A stretch of 6,141 nt of DNA from Treponema sp. UBA7590 (GTDB lineage: Bacteria > Spirochaetota > Spirochaetia > Treponematales > Treponemataceae). The stretch spans positions 195 to 6,335 of the forward strand of contig DLKK01000080.1 in NCBI GenBank assembly GCA_002478955.1, in the 5' to 3' direction. Position 1 is the stretch's first letter, and every line of letters begins with the position of its first letter. The translations under genes and the position numbers were made by a program. The notes beneath the pieces were generated by a model. The model did not search any database. It was not told the DNA's origin and worked only from the letters and a program-made list of their open reading frames with translations. This document shows, piece by piece, positions 1 through 5,522 of this stretch.

Positions 1-735
1 AACATCATCCTTGCCTGCGGCGCAAGCCCGATTATGAGCGACGACGAATCTGAAGTTGAGGAAATCACCTCAATCTGCTGCGGCTTGAACATAAACATCG
101 GAACTTTGAACAAAAACACAATTCCTTCAATGTTTCTTGCCGGAAAAAAAGCAAATTCGCTCGGACACAAAGTTCTTCTGGATCCAGTTGGAGCCGGTGC
201 TTCAAAATTACGCACACAAACTGCCGTCAGTCTTATTTCAGAAATAAAATTTGATGTAATCCGGGGAAATATTTCCGAAATAAAAACGCTTGCGCTCGGA
301 AGCGGAACAACAAAAGGTGTCGACGCAGATGTTTCAGACGCAGTAACAGATTCAAACCTTGAAAAATCTATTGAATTTGTAAAAGATTTCGCAAAAAAAA
401 TGGATTGCATCGTTGCAATAACAGGTGCCATAGATTTGGTTTCAGACGGAAAAAAATGCTTCGTAATCCGAAACGGAAAAGCAGAAATGGGAAAAATAAC
501 TGGAACTGGCTGCCAGCTTAGCGGAATGATGACCGCATTCATTGCTGCAAATCCGGAAAATGTCCTTGAAGCCTCAGCTGCCTCAGTCTGCGCAATGGGC
601 CTCGCCGGTGAACTCGGCTGGAAAAAAATGCAAAACGGCGAAGGAAATTCAACCTACAGAAACAGAATCATTGACGCAATCTACAACATGAACGGCGAAC
701 AGCTGGAAACAGGAGCAAAATTTGAAATCAGATAA
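1..735 (+). CDS. thiM: Hydroxyethylthiazole kinase ThiM (5' end cut by window edge)
   Basis: ThiM phosphorylates the thiazole alcohol HET with ATP in the cytoplasm, giving the thiazole half of thiamine for ThiE. The reading frame is open from base 1 and begins NIILACGASPIMSDD, a typical internal ThiM segment, so the true start lies upstream and roughly 30-35 residues are missing by comparison with full-length ThiM. The ATG at 34 is internal. Counting codons from base 1, I see NIGTLNK near 32-38, DPVGAGA at 61-67, IRGN near 87-90, VAITGAIDLVSDG in the second half, and GTGC at 168-171, whose Cys (codon 511-513) is the family's active-site region residue. These define the ribokinase-like HET kinase fold. 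The stop at 733-735 lies inside the start of thiE, a 14-base overlap that indicates translational coupling. Identity is secure; only the N-terminus and upstream control region are unseen. Confidence 0.96.
   Translation, partial: NIILACGASPIMSDDESEVEEITSICCGLNINIGTLNKNTIPSMFLAGKKANSLGHKVLLDPVGAGASKLRTQTAVSLISEIKFDVIRGNISEIKTLALGSGTTKGVDADVSDAVTDSNLEKSIEFVKDFAKKMDCIVAITGAIDLVSDGKKCFVIRNGKAEMGKITGTGCQLSGMMTAFIAANPENVLEASAASVCAMGLAGELGWKKMQNGEGNSTYRNRIIDAIYNMNGEQLETGAKFEIR
711..715 (+). promoter_or_regulatory. Ribosome binding site of thiE
   Basis: AGGAG lies inside the 3' end of thiM, six bases before a TTG codon at 722. It decides in favour of TTG as the thiE start, because the first in-frame ATG of that frame is around residue 98, far inside the conserved domain. 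Confidence 0.75.
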
Positions 736-1375
736 TAATGAAATTCTCCGCAAGAATCTTTTGCTTTATGCTGTAACCGATCGGCACTGGACTGGTGAAA
801 AAACACTGCTCCAGCAGACAGAGGAAGCAATAAAAGGAGGCGCAACATTTGTTCAAATCCGCGAAAAAAATCTTAACGAACAGGAATTTGAACAGGAAGC
901 AATCCAACTGAAAAAACTTTGTGCTGGATACAAAATTCCTTTTGTTGTAAACGACAATGTCCAACTTGCAAAAAAAATTGATGCGGACGGAGTTCATATC
1001 GGCCAGGATGATATGAATCCTATGGCGGCGCGAAAAATTCTCGGCGAACAGAAAATCATCGGAGTAAGCGCGCAGACAGTGGAAGAAGCCATTCTTGCCG
1101 AAAATCAAGGCGCAGACTACCTTGGAGTTGGCACGCTTTTCCAGACAGGAAGCAAAGACGATGCGATTGAAGTTCCTTTAGAAACTCTGAAAGAAATCTG
1201 CAAAGCCGTAAAAATTCCAGTTGTCGCAATCGGTGGAATCACAAAAGATAATGTGAGCAAACTAAAAAACAGTGGAATCTGCGGAATTTCTGTGATAAGC
1301 GCAATTTTTGCCCAGAAAGACATAATTGTCGCCACAAAAGATTTAAGAAAACGCGTTGAAACTTTATTAGGATAA
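722..1375 (+). CDS. thiE: Thiamine-phosphate synthase ThiE
   Basis: ThiE couples HMP-PP with the thiazole phosphate, releasing pyrophosphate and giving thiamine monophosphate. The 217-residue protein has the usual length for a single-domain TIM-barrel ThiE. Visible motifs in order: YAVTDR (16-21), GGATFVQIREKN (39-50), VVNDN (75-79, the Asn-Asp pair used for substrate and metal binding), DGVHIGQDDM (89-98), IGVSAQT (113-119), GTLFQTGSKDDA (137-148) and VVAIGGIT (167-174). The loop FQTGSK differs from the common PT-x-TK form: Pro is Gln and the second Thr is Ser, while Thr142 and Lys145 are kept, so activity is still expected. The start is TTG at 722, chosen because AGGAG stands six bases upstream and no suitable ATG exists. 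It overlaps the end of thiM by 14 bases and is followed after 6 bases by the HAD gene, so the three are almost surely one transcript. Confidence 0.96.
   Translation: MKSDNNEILRKNLLLYAVTDRHWTGEKTLLQQTEEAIKGGATFVQIREKNLNEQEFEQEAIQLKKLCAGYKIPFVVNDNVQLAKKIDADGVHIGQDDMNPMAARKILGEQKIIGVSAQTVEEAILAENQGADYLGVGTLFQTGSKDDAIEVPLETLKEICKAVKIPVVAIGGITKDNVSKLKNSGICGISVISAIFAQKDIIVATKDLRKRVETLLG
1369..1372 (+). promoter_or_regulatory. Ribosome binding site of the HAD phosphatase gene
   Basis: AGGA overlaps the last codons of thiE and precedes a TTG codon at 1382 by nine bases. The first in-frame ATG encodes residue 11, inside the catalytic DMDGT motif, so a start at or before the TTG is required. Confidence 0.6.
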
Positions 1376-1381
1376 AATCAA

Positions 1382-2038
1382 TTGAAAAAAATAAAAGCCG
1401 CAATATTCGACATGGACGGAACACTTTTGGACTCAATGCAATCCTGGACATTTTGCCCGGAACTCTACATTGAATCGCTTGGCCTAAAACCCGCAGAAGG
1501 GCTTGGAAAAAAACTTTTCACAATGAGCATGAAAGAAGGCGCCGAATTCCTAAAAAAGGAATACAAACTGAATTTTTCAACAGTTGAAATTTGCCGTGGC
1601 GTAAACAACATCTTAAAAGACGCTTACGCAAACAAAATCCAGTTCAAAGATGGCGCAGAAAATTTTCTGAAAGAACTAAAGGCAGATGGCACAAAAATCG
1701 CGCTCTGCACAAACACAGACCGGGAACTTTTTGAGCCCGCGCTAAAACGACTTCACGCAGAAAAATATTTTTCCAAGATTTTCACCGCAACAGAAATGGG
1801 AATGACAAAAGAAAAACCTGAAATTTTCAACGCAGTTTCAGATTTTCTAGAAACCATTCCCCAGGAAACATGGGTTTTTGAAGACGCACTTTACGCCATC
1901 AGAACCGCAAAAAACGCCGGCTACCAGACATGCGGAATATACGACAAATCTTTTGAAAAATACAAGGACGAAATAAAAAAATACAGCACAGTTTACTGCA
2001 AAAACTACAGAGAGGCAAAAAATTTCTTTTTCAACTAG
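1382..2038 (+). CDS. HAD-superfamily phosphatase, probable thiamine-monophosphate phosphatase
   Basis: This 218-residue cytoplasmic protein is a HAD hydrolase, probably subfamily IA with an alpha-helical cap between motifs I and II. Motif I is FDMDGT at 9-14, with nucleophile Asp10 and acid/base Asp12. Motif II is the Thr of CTNT near 110. Motif III is Lys145 in KEKPEIF. Motif IV is the acidic pair Glu167-Asp168 in WVFEDALYAI. All catalytic residues are present, so it should be an active phosphatase. HAD enzymes are generally diverse in substrate, but this one sits between thiE and thiD. HAD-IA and IB proteins clustered with thi genes in several Firmicutes have been reported to dephosphorylate thiamine monophosphate, the product of ThiE. 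By context I infer that role here. Start TTG is chosen from AGGA nine bases upstream and the lack of any usable ATG. Alternatives are a pyridoxal- or sugar-phosphate phosphatase or a housecleaning enzyme acting on damaged thiamine intermediates. Confidence 0.9.
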   Translation: MKKIKAAIFDMDGTLLDSMQSWTFCPELYIESLGLKPAEGLGKKLFTMSMKEGAEFLKKEYKLNFSTVEICRGVNNILKDAYANKIQFKDGAENFLKELKADGTKIALCTNTDRELFEPALKRLHAEKYFSKIFTATEMGMTKEKPEIFNAVSDFLETIPQETWVFEDALYAIRTAKNAGYQTCGIYDKSFEKYKDEIKKYSTVYCKNYREAKNFFFN

Positions 2039-2057
2039 CTCATTCAATTTTTATACT
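2028..2057 (+). promoter_or_regulatory. Possible internal promoter for thiD-cytX
   Basis: TATACT at 2052-2057 matches five of six bases of the sigma-70 -10 box, and TTTTCA at 2028-2033 matches four of six of the -35 box with an 18-base spacer. The -35 part lies in the last codons of the HAD gene. It stands in the only sizeable gap of the operon. The AT-rich sequence makes chance matches common, so this is a weak call. Confidence 0.3.
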
Positions 2058-2072
2058 AAATTAATAATAAAT

Positions 2073-2097
2073 CCTTCTTGAGGGCACCGCCTGAAGG
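2073..2097 (+). repeat. Hairpin in the leader of thiD
   Basis: CCTTC at 2073-2077 pairs with GAAGG at 2093-2097. Above a four-base bulge, GGGC at 2082-2085 pairs with GCCT at 2089-2092 (including one G-U pair), closing an ACC loop. It ends 11 bases before the thiD Shine-Dalgarno sequence. No T-run follows, so it is not a plain terminator. It lacks the conserved boxes of a TPP riboswitch. It could be an mRNA stability or processing structure. Confidence 0.4.
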
Positions 2098-2108
2098 TAT
2101 TTTCATAC

Positions 2109-2114
2109 GGAGGT
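2109..2114 (+). promoter_or_regulatory. Ribosome binding site of thiD
   Basis: GGAGGT, the strongest Shine-Dalgarno sequence in the window, is followed after eight bases by ATG at 2123. It fixes the start there rather than at the in-frame TTG at 2078, which would add 15 residues lacking family similarity and would run through the leader hairpin. Confidence 0.85.
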
Positions 2115-2122
2115 CAAAAAAA

Positions 2123-2917
2123 ATGAAAATCAAAACCGCACTTACAATCGCAGGAAGCGATTCTAGCGGAGGCGCCGGAATTCAAGCAGACATCAAGACA
2201 ATGACATGCAATGGCGTCTACGCCATGAGCGCAATCACCGCCTTGACCGCACAGAACACAACCGGCGTTACAGCAATTCAGGAAGTTTCGCCAGATTTCC
2301 TGAAAGAGCAAATCAAGGATGTTGTAACAGACATTTTTCCGGATGCAGTAAAAACCGGAATGGTTTCATCATCTGCATTGATAAGGGTCATCGCCGAATC
2401 AATAAAAGAATTCAACCTAAAAAATATTGTTGTTGATCCGGTTATGATTGCAACCAGCGGAGCAAAACTCATCAGCGATGAAGCAATCGAAACTCTGGAA
2501 AAAGAACTTCTTCCACTTTCAACTGTGATTACACCAAACATTCCAGAAGCACAAGTTCTTAGTGGCTCAAAAATCACTTCAGAAAAACAAATGCAGGATG
2601 CCGCAAAACTCATCAGCAAAAAATTCAGCTGCGCAGTTCTCTTAAAAGGCGGACATAACTTGAATGATGCAAATGACTTTCTTTTTGACGGCTCTGAAGG
2701 AACCTGGTTCTACGGAAAACGCATAGACAATCAAAACACACACGGAACAGGATGCACACTTTCCAGCGCAATCGCAAGCAACCTTGCCAAAGGGTTTTCT
2801 TTGCCGCAATCCGTAAAAAATGCAAAAGACTACATAAGCGGAGCTTTGGAAGCAATGCTTGATTTAGGAAAAGGTTCCGGACCATTAATGCACAACTGGA
2901 ATCTGAGCTCAAACTAA
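2123..2917 (+). CDS. thiD: Hydroxymethylpyrimidine/phosphomethylpyrimidine kinase ThiD
   Basis: ThiD carries out two successive ATP-dependent phosphorylations, HMP to HMP-P and then HMP-PP, supplying the pyrimidine substrate for ThiE. From ATG 2123 the protein has 264 residues, the normal single-domain length. Ribokinase-family motifs are clear: IAGSDSSGGAGIQADIK (9-25), the substrate-binding N-terminal signature; TGMVSS near 78-83; DPVMIATSGAKL (105-116); TPNIPEA (137-143); KGGH (175-178); HGTGCTLSSAIA (207-218) with Cys211 in the anion-hole loop; and a C-terminal GSGPLMH (251-257). The start is set by the GGAGGT Shine-Dalgarno. It lies 84 bases after the HAD gene and 28 bases before cytX. 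The pairing with cytX makes import of HMP followed by phosphorylation the obvious route. It is not fused to ThiE, unlike in some bacteria. Nothing looks defective. Confidence 0.97.
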   Translation: MKIKTALTIAGSDSSGGAGIQADIKTMTCNGVYAMSAITALTAQNTTGVTAIQEVSPDFLKEQIKDVVTDIFPDAVKTGMVSSSALIRVIAESIKEFNLKNIVVDPVMIATSGAKLISDEAIETLEKELLPLSTVITPNIPEAQVLSGSKITSEKQMQDAAKLISKKFSCAVLLKGGHNLNDANDFLFDGSEGTWFYGKRIDNQNTHGTGCTLSSAIASNLAKGFSLPQSVKNAKDYISGALEAMLDLGKGSGPLMHNWNLSSN

Positions 2918-2945
2918 CGAACTAATACCATAAGGAAATTCTAAA

Positions 2946-4205
2946 ATGAACAATAAGACAAATGTTTTCAGCAATGCGCTGATTTGGTTTGGCGCGGCCG
3001 TATCAATCGCAGAAATTCTTACAGGAACCTATTTTGCGCCACTCGGCTTCTCAAAAGGAATCGCCGCAATCTTAATCGGACACCTAATCGGTTGCGTGCT
3101 TCTATTTTTTTCCGGCTATATCGGAGCAATATCAAAAAAATCTGCAATGGAATCAACCGCAACAAGTTTCGGAACATTCGGTGCAAAAATTTTTGCGCTT
3201 TTAAACGTAATTCAACTTACCGGGTGGACAGGAATCATGATTTACGACGGAGCACTTTCCATAAACGAAATTTTCTCAGCCAGCACAAAATTCCATTCAG
3301 CATGGCTCTGGTCAATTGTAATCGGAATTTTGATTCTTATCTGGATTTTTATCGGAATCACAAACCTTGGAAAATTCAACACAATCGCAATGGGCGCTCT
3401 TTTCATTCTAACCATCGTATTGTGCAAAGTAATCTTTTTTTCAAAAACCGAAAATGCTGAAATAAAAAATCCGCACCTGGACGCAATCTCTTTTGGCCAG
3501 GCAGTTGAACTCGCAGTTGCAATGCCGCTTTCCTGGCTTCCGCTAATAAGCGACTACACAAAATATGCAGAAAAACCGTTCAAAGCAACCTTTGTCTCTG
3601 CTCTTACATACGGAATAATTTCCTGCTGGATGTACATAATCGGAATGGGCGCGGCAATTCTCACCGGCGAAACCGACATCGCAAAAATAATGGTAAAAGC
3701 CAGACTTGGAATCGTAGCGCTTTTCATATTGATTCTTTCAACGGTAACAACAACATTCCTGGACGCATACAGCGCAGGCGTCTCCGCAAGGACAATCTGG
3801 GAAAAACTTCCAGAAAAATGGATCGCCGTGGCGGTAACAATAATCGGCACGGCAGCAGCAATAATCTTCCCGATGGACAACATAACAGGATTCCTCTATT
3901 TTATCGGCTCAGTATTTGCCCCGATGATTGCAATCCAGCTTGCAGATTTCTTTGTTGTAAAAGCAGATTCATCAAAATCAAAATTCAACACATTAAAACT
4001 GATAATCTGGTTCATCGGTTTCGTGCTCTACAGACTTCTGATGAAAACAGATTTCATCGCCGGAAACACGCTTCCTGACATGATAATAACATTCGCAATC
4101 ACCATGATTGCCGGAAAAATCAGCGCAGAAAAACAGGCCAAAAAAGAAAATCCGCCTTCGGAATTCTTATCAGCCGGCAATTTCCAACCGCCAAAACAGA
4201 AGTAA
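2946..4205 (+). CDS. cytX: Probable hydroxymethylpyrimidine transporter CytX (NCS1 family)
   Basis: CytX is a nucleobase-cation-symport-1 (NCS1) permease associated with thiamine genes and predicted to import HMP across the inner membrane. The 419-residue protein is strongly hydrophobic, with about 12 membrane segments by eye: roughly 9-33, 37-60, 81-102, 118-138, 145-165, 186-203, 214-239, 253-273, 291-309, 313-336, 349-366 and 375-391. Family-like stretches are AAVSIAEILTGTYFAPLGF (17-35), GHLIGC (45-50), SAMESTATSFG (66-76), the NCS1 segment SWLPLISDYTKYAEKP (196-211) and TTTFLDAYSAGVSA (268-281). A Lys-rich polar tail of about 28 residues follows the last helix. ATG 2946 has AAGGAA eight bases upstream. 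Being last in the operon after thiD fits HMP uptake for ThiD. The substrate is assigned by family and context, not by residues I can read; uptake of thiamine or a thiamine breakdown product is an alternative. Confidence 0.93.
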   Translation: MNNKTNVFSNALIWFGAAVSIAEILTGTYFAPLGFSKGIAAILIGHLIGCVLLFFSGYIGAISKKSAMESTATSFGTFGAKIFALLNVIQLTGWTGIMIYDGALSINEIFSASTKFHSAWLWSIVIGILILIWIFIGITNLGKFNTIAMGALFILTIVLCKVIFFSKTENAEIKNPHLDAISFGQAVELAVAMPLSWLPLISDYTKYAEKPFKATFVSALTYGIISCWMYIIGMGAAILTGETDIAKIMVKARLGIVALFILILSTVTTTFLDAYSAGVSARTIWEKLPEKWIAVAVTIIGTAAAIIFPMDNITGFLYFIGSVFAPMIAIQLADFFVVKADSSKSKFNTLKLIIWFIGFVLYRLLMKTDFIAGNTLPDMIITFAITMIAGKISAEKQAKKENPPSEFLSAGNFQPPKQK

Positions 4206-4281
4206 AATCCAAAACTTAATTTCAGGAAGTTCATATTTTTGGGCGCTAAGATTTCTTTACGCTGCGCATAAAAAACGAATT

Positions 4282-4314
4282 CCTGGAATTTTTCCAGAAA
4301 ACTGCACTTCCAGG
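4282..4314. repeat. Two alternative stems sharing one arm
   Basis: CCTGGAA at 4282-4288 can pair with TTCCAGG at 4308-4314 across 19 bases. Six of its bases (4283-4288) can instead pair with TTCCAG at 4292-4297 across a 3-base loop. The two structures exclude each other. Their location is the left part of the intergenic element. Confidence 0.55.
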
Positions 4315-4332
4315 GCCCGCTCACGCTCGGTC

Positions 4333-4377
4333 TTGCATAAAAAGTCCTGCGCCATCCGGCCCAAACTTTTTATGCAA
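4333..4377. repeat. Perfect 13-bp inverted repeat downstream of cytX
   Basis: TTGCATAAAAAGT at 4333-4345 is exactly complementary to ACTTTTTATGCAA at 4365-4377, with a 19-base loop that holds a smaller GCC/GGC hairpin at 4351-4360. It lies between the ends of two convergent genes, where a bidirectional transcript-end structure would make sense, although neither side has a terminal T-run outside the stem. Confidence 0.75.
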
Positions 4378-4432
4378 TCCTTTTCCGCTCTGCAGCAAAA
4401 CCCTTCCAGCACAGCGCAAATTCCTCAACATT

Positions 4433-5236
4433 TTAAGCTTTCTTGAAAATCAAAATTTTTTCTGTCATTTTATTGACAAACGCAAAATTTTCAAGCGGTT
4501 TCAGAAACGGATGCAATGCAATCATTCCACGCGTAATATTATCATCCTTTATTTTGTCAAATTCCACCGCAATGTCTGCAATATCATCAAAACTATCCGC
4601 CCCAAAAATAAATTTCGCGCCAGTATTCTGGATAGATTTCTCAATTTTTTCCCGGTTCACCCATTTCTTTGCAAGACATTCAAGAAAAACCGTTGCATCC
4701 TTAAAATTTTTCCCAATAATTTCAAGCATCTTTGCATTCTGTTCCTTTGAAAAATACATGCTTAACCCTTCAATTATAAAAAGAGTTTTTCTATCCGCCG
4801 CAACTTTTTCTACCCACGTAGAATCAAGAACAGAACAACCAATATTCAAAATTCTTCCAGACTCATTAAAAATCTTATTTCGAATTTCAATTATTTCCGG
4901 CAAATCCAGATTGAACCAATGCAATTTTCCGTTATCAACCCTATAAAACCTCGTATCCAAACCGCAAGCAATATTTACAATCTGGCAATCAGGATACTTT
5001 TCAATAAAATCTTCAACAATCTCATCAAAAACAAGAGTCCGCGCAATAACACCATCGCTCATAGTTGCATCACCTTCCGCAAGTGAAAAATCATAATCAA
5101 TTTGCTCTATAAGCTCTACCGCCTTTGAATCATAAAATTTATGACCTTTATTTCTAGAATACTTTGCCCTGGCATAAAAGCTCTGAAGCATGGTTTCAGC
5201 AGTTCCATTTAAATTTATCTTAATTTTTTCATTCAT
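4433..5236 (-). CDS. Class I SAM-dependent methyltransferase, LCM/Tcmp-like family
   Basis: The 267-residue cytoplasmic protein resembles bacterial members of the leucine carboxyl methyltransferase/PPM family (including polyketide O-methyltransferases of the Tcmp type). The N-terminal part ARAKYSRNKGHKFYDSKAVEL (first residues near 22) followed by IDYDFS (46-51) is typical of this group. Motif I is IVNIACGLDTRFYR (86-99), the SAM-binding glycine loop with Asp94 and Arg96 conserved. NLDLPE (109-114) supplies the acidic residue after strand 2 (Asp111). CSVLDSTW (134-141) and IIEGLSMYF (154-162) match later family motifs. The substrate cannot be read from sequence. ATG 5236 has GGAG (5246-5249) nine bases upstream. 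It is transcribed convergently to the thi operon from its own promoter, so it is probably unrelated to thiamine. The open frame on the opposite strand is a shadow. Confidence 0.88.
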   Translation of the reverse strand: MNEKIKINLNGTAETMLQSFYARAKYSRNKGHKFYDSKAVELIEQIDYDFSLAEGDATMSDGVIARTLVFDEIVEDFIEKYPDCQIVNIACGLDTRFYRVDNGKLHWFNLDLPEIIEIRNKIFNESGRILNIGCSVLDSTWVEKVAADRKTLFIIEGLSMYFSKEQNAKMLEIIGKNFKDATVFLECLAKKWVNREKIEKSIQNTGAKFIFGADSFDDIADIAVEFDKIKDDNITRGMIALHPFLKPLENFAFVNKMTEKILIFKKA

Positions 5237-5238
5237 TC

Positions 5239-5303
5239 AAAAATTCTCCACAACACCAATTATAAAAAAGTTAGCCAAAACTAACAATATAAAGAGAATT
5301 TTT
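5239..5303. repeat. Inverted repeats around the methyltransferase promoter
   Basis: A perfect 10-bp pair, AAAAATTCTC at 5239-5248 and GAGAATTTTT at 5294-5303, brackets the promoter. One arm overlaps the ribosome binding site, the other lies just upstream of the -35 box. Inside it, GTTAG (5270-5274) and CTAAC (5281-5285) form a second inverted repeat across six bases, in the -10/-35 spacer and touching the -35 box. The inner one has the shape of a dimeric repressor site. The AT-richness allows chance. Confidence 0.45.
5259..5287 (-). promoter_or_regulatory. Sigma-70-type promoter of the methyltransferase gene
   Basis: On the minus strand a perfect TATAAT (5264-5259) lies 17 bases downstream of TTGTTA (5287-5282), which matches four of six bases of the -35 box. 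Transcription would start near 5252, giving a leader of about 15 bases containing the GGAG ribosome site. Confidence 0.65.
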
Positions 5304-5398
5304 ATCATTTATTTATAATCGCTAAAGCAACACTTGGATAGATTTATGCCATTCAGAAAGTTCTCTATTTATCAGGTAAGCAAATCCTAGCAGACCGC

Positions 5399-5491
5399 AA
5401 CATAACATTAAGAAAAATATTCTTTATTCACAATATATTGTACTTGCAATCTCATTCTGTTATGTTTTAGACTTTCGTAGTTGGACATAAC
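5399..5491. repeat. 9-bp inverted repeat, central palindrome and extra copy of one arm
   Basis: AACATAACA at 5399-5407 is exactly complementary to TGTTATGTT at 5458-5466. Between them is the perfect palindrome CAATATATTG at 5431-5440. A further ACATAAC at 5485-5491 repeats the left arm and can also pair with GTTATGT at 5459-5465. The function is unknown. Confidence 0.5.
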
Positions 5492-5522
5492 TGTGTTGCT
5501 TTGATCGGTCATACTGTGATTT

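Larger units (their letters stand above)
4243..4420. repeat. Hairpin-rich intergenic element between convergent genes
   Basis: The gap between cytX and the methyltransferase (4206-4432) contains no credible gene but is locally GC-richer and full of self-complementary pieces. They include a short CTGGAA/TTCCAG hairpin, a competing CCTGGAA/TTCCAGG pairing, a GGGCCC site, and a perfect 13-bp stem whose loop contains GCC-ATCC-GGC. Read on the minus strand it has the motifs GGCCGGATGGCGCAGGAC and CCGAGCGTGAGCGG. I have the impression, unverified, that similar blocks recur between genes in Treponema and some other bacteria. It may be a dispersed repeat or a structured end region for both transcripts. 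There is no T-run that would make it a standard terminator. Exact borders are uncertain. Confidence 0.45.

Noticed and set aside
34..36. ATG as the start of thiM
   Set aside because: The frame is open upstream to base 1 and encodes conserved ThiM residues, so this Met is internal.
2078..2122. An upstream TTG start that would lengthen ThiD by 15 residues
   Set aside because: GGAGGT with good spacing points to ATG 2123, family proteins start there, and the extra residues span a hairpin.
4333..4400. A classical rho-independent terminator for cytX
   Set aside because: The 13-bp stem is AT-rich, has a long loop and is not followed by a T-run on either strand.
4108..4446. A 112-residue + strand frame overlapping the end of cytX
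   Set aside because: It overlaps cytX in another frame, has no ribosome site or family motifs, and runs through the hairpin-rich intergenic element.
4443..4946. A 167-residue + strand frame opposite the methyltransferase
   Set aside because: It is antisense to a gene with clear SAM-binding motifs and has no motifs of its own.
5464..5510. GTTTTAGACT resembling the start of a type II CRISPR repeat
   Set aside because: It occurs once, with no repeat-spacer periodicity and no cas genes nearby.
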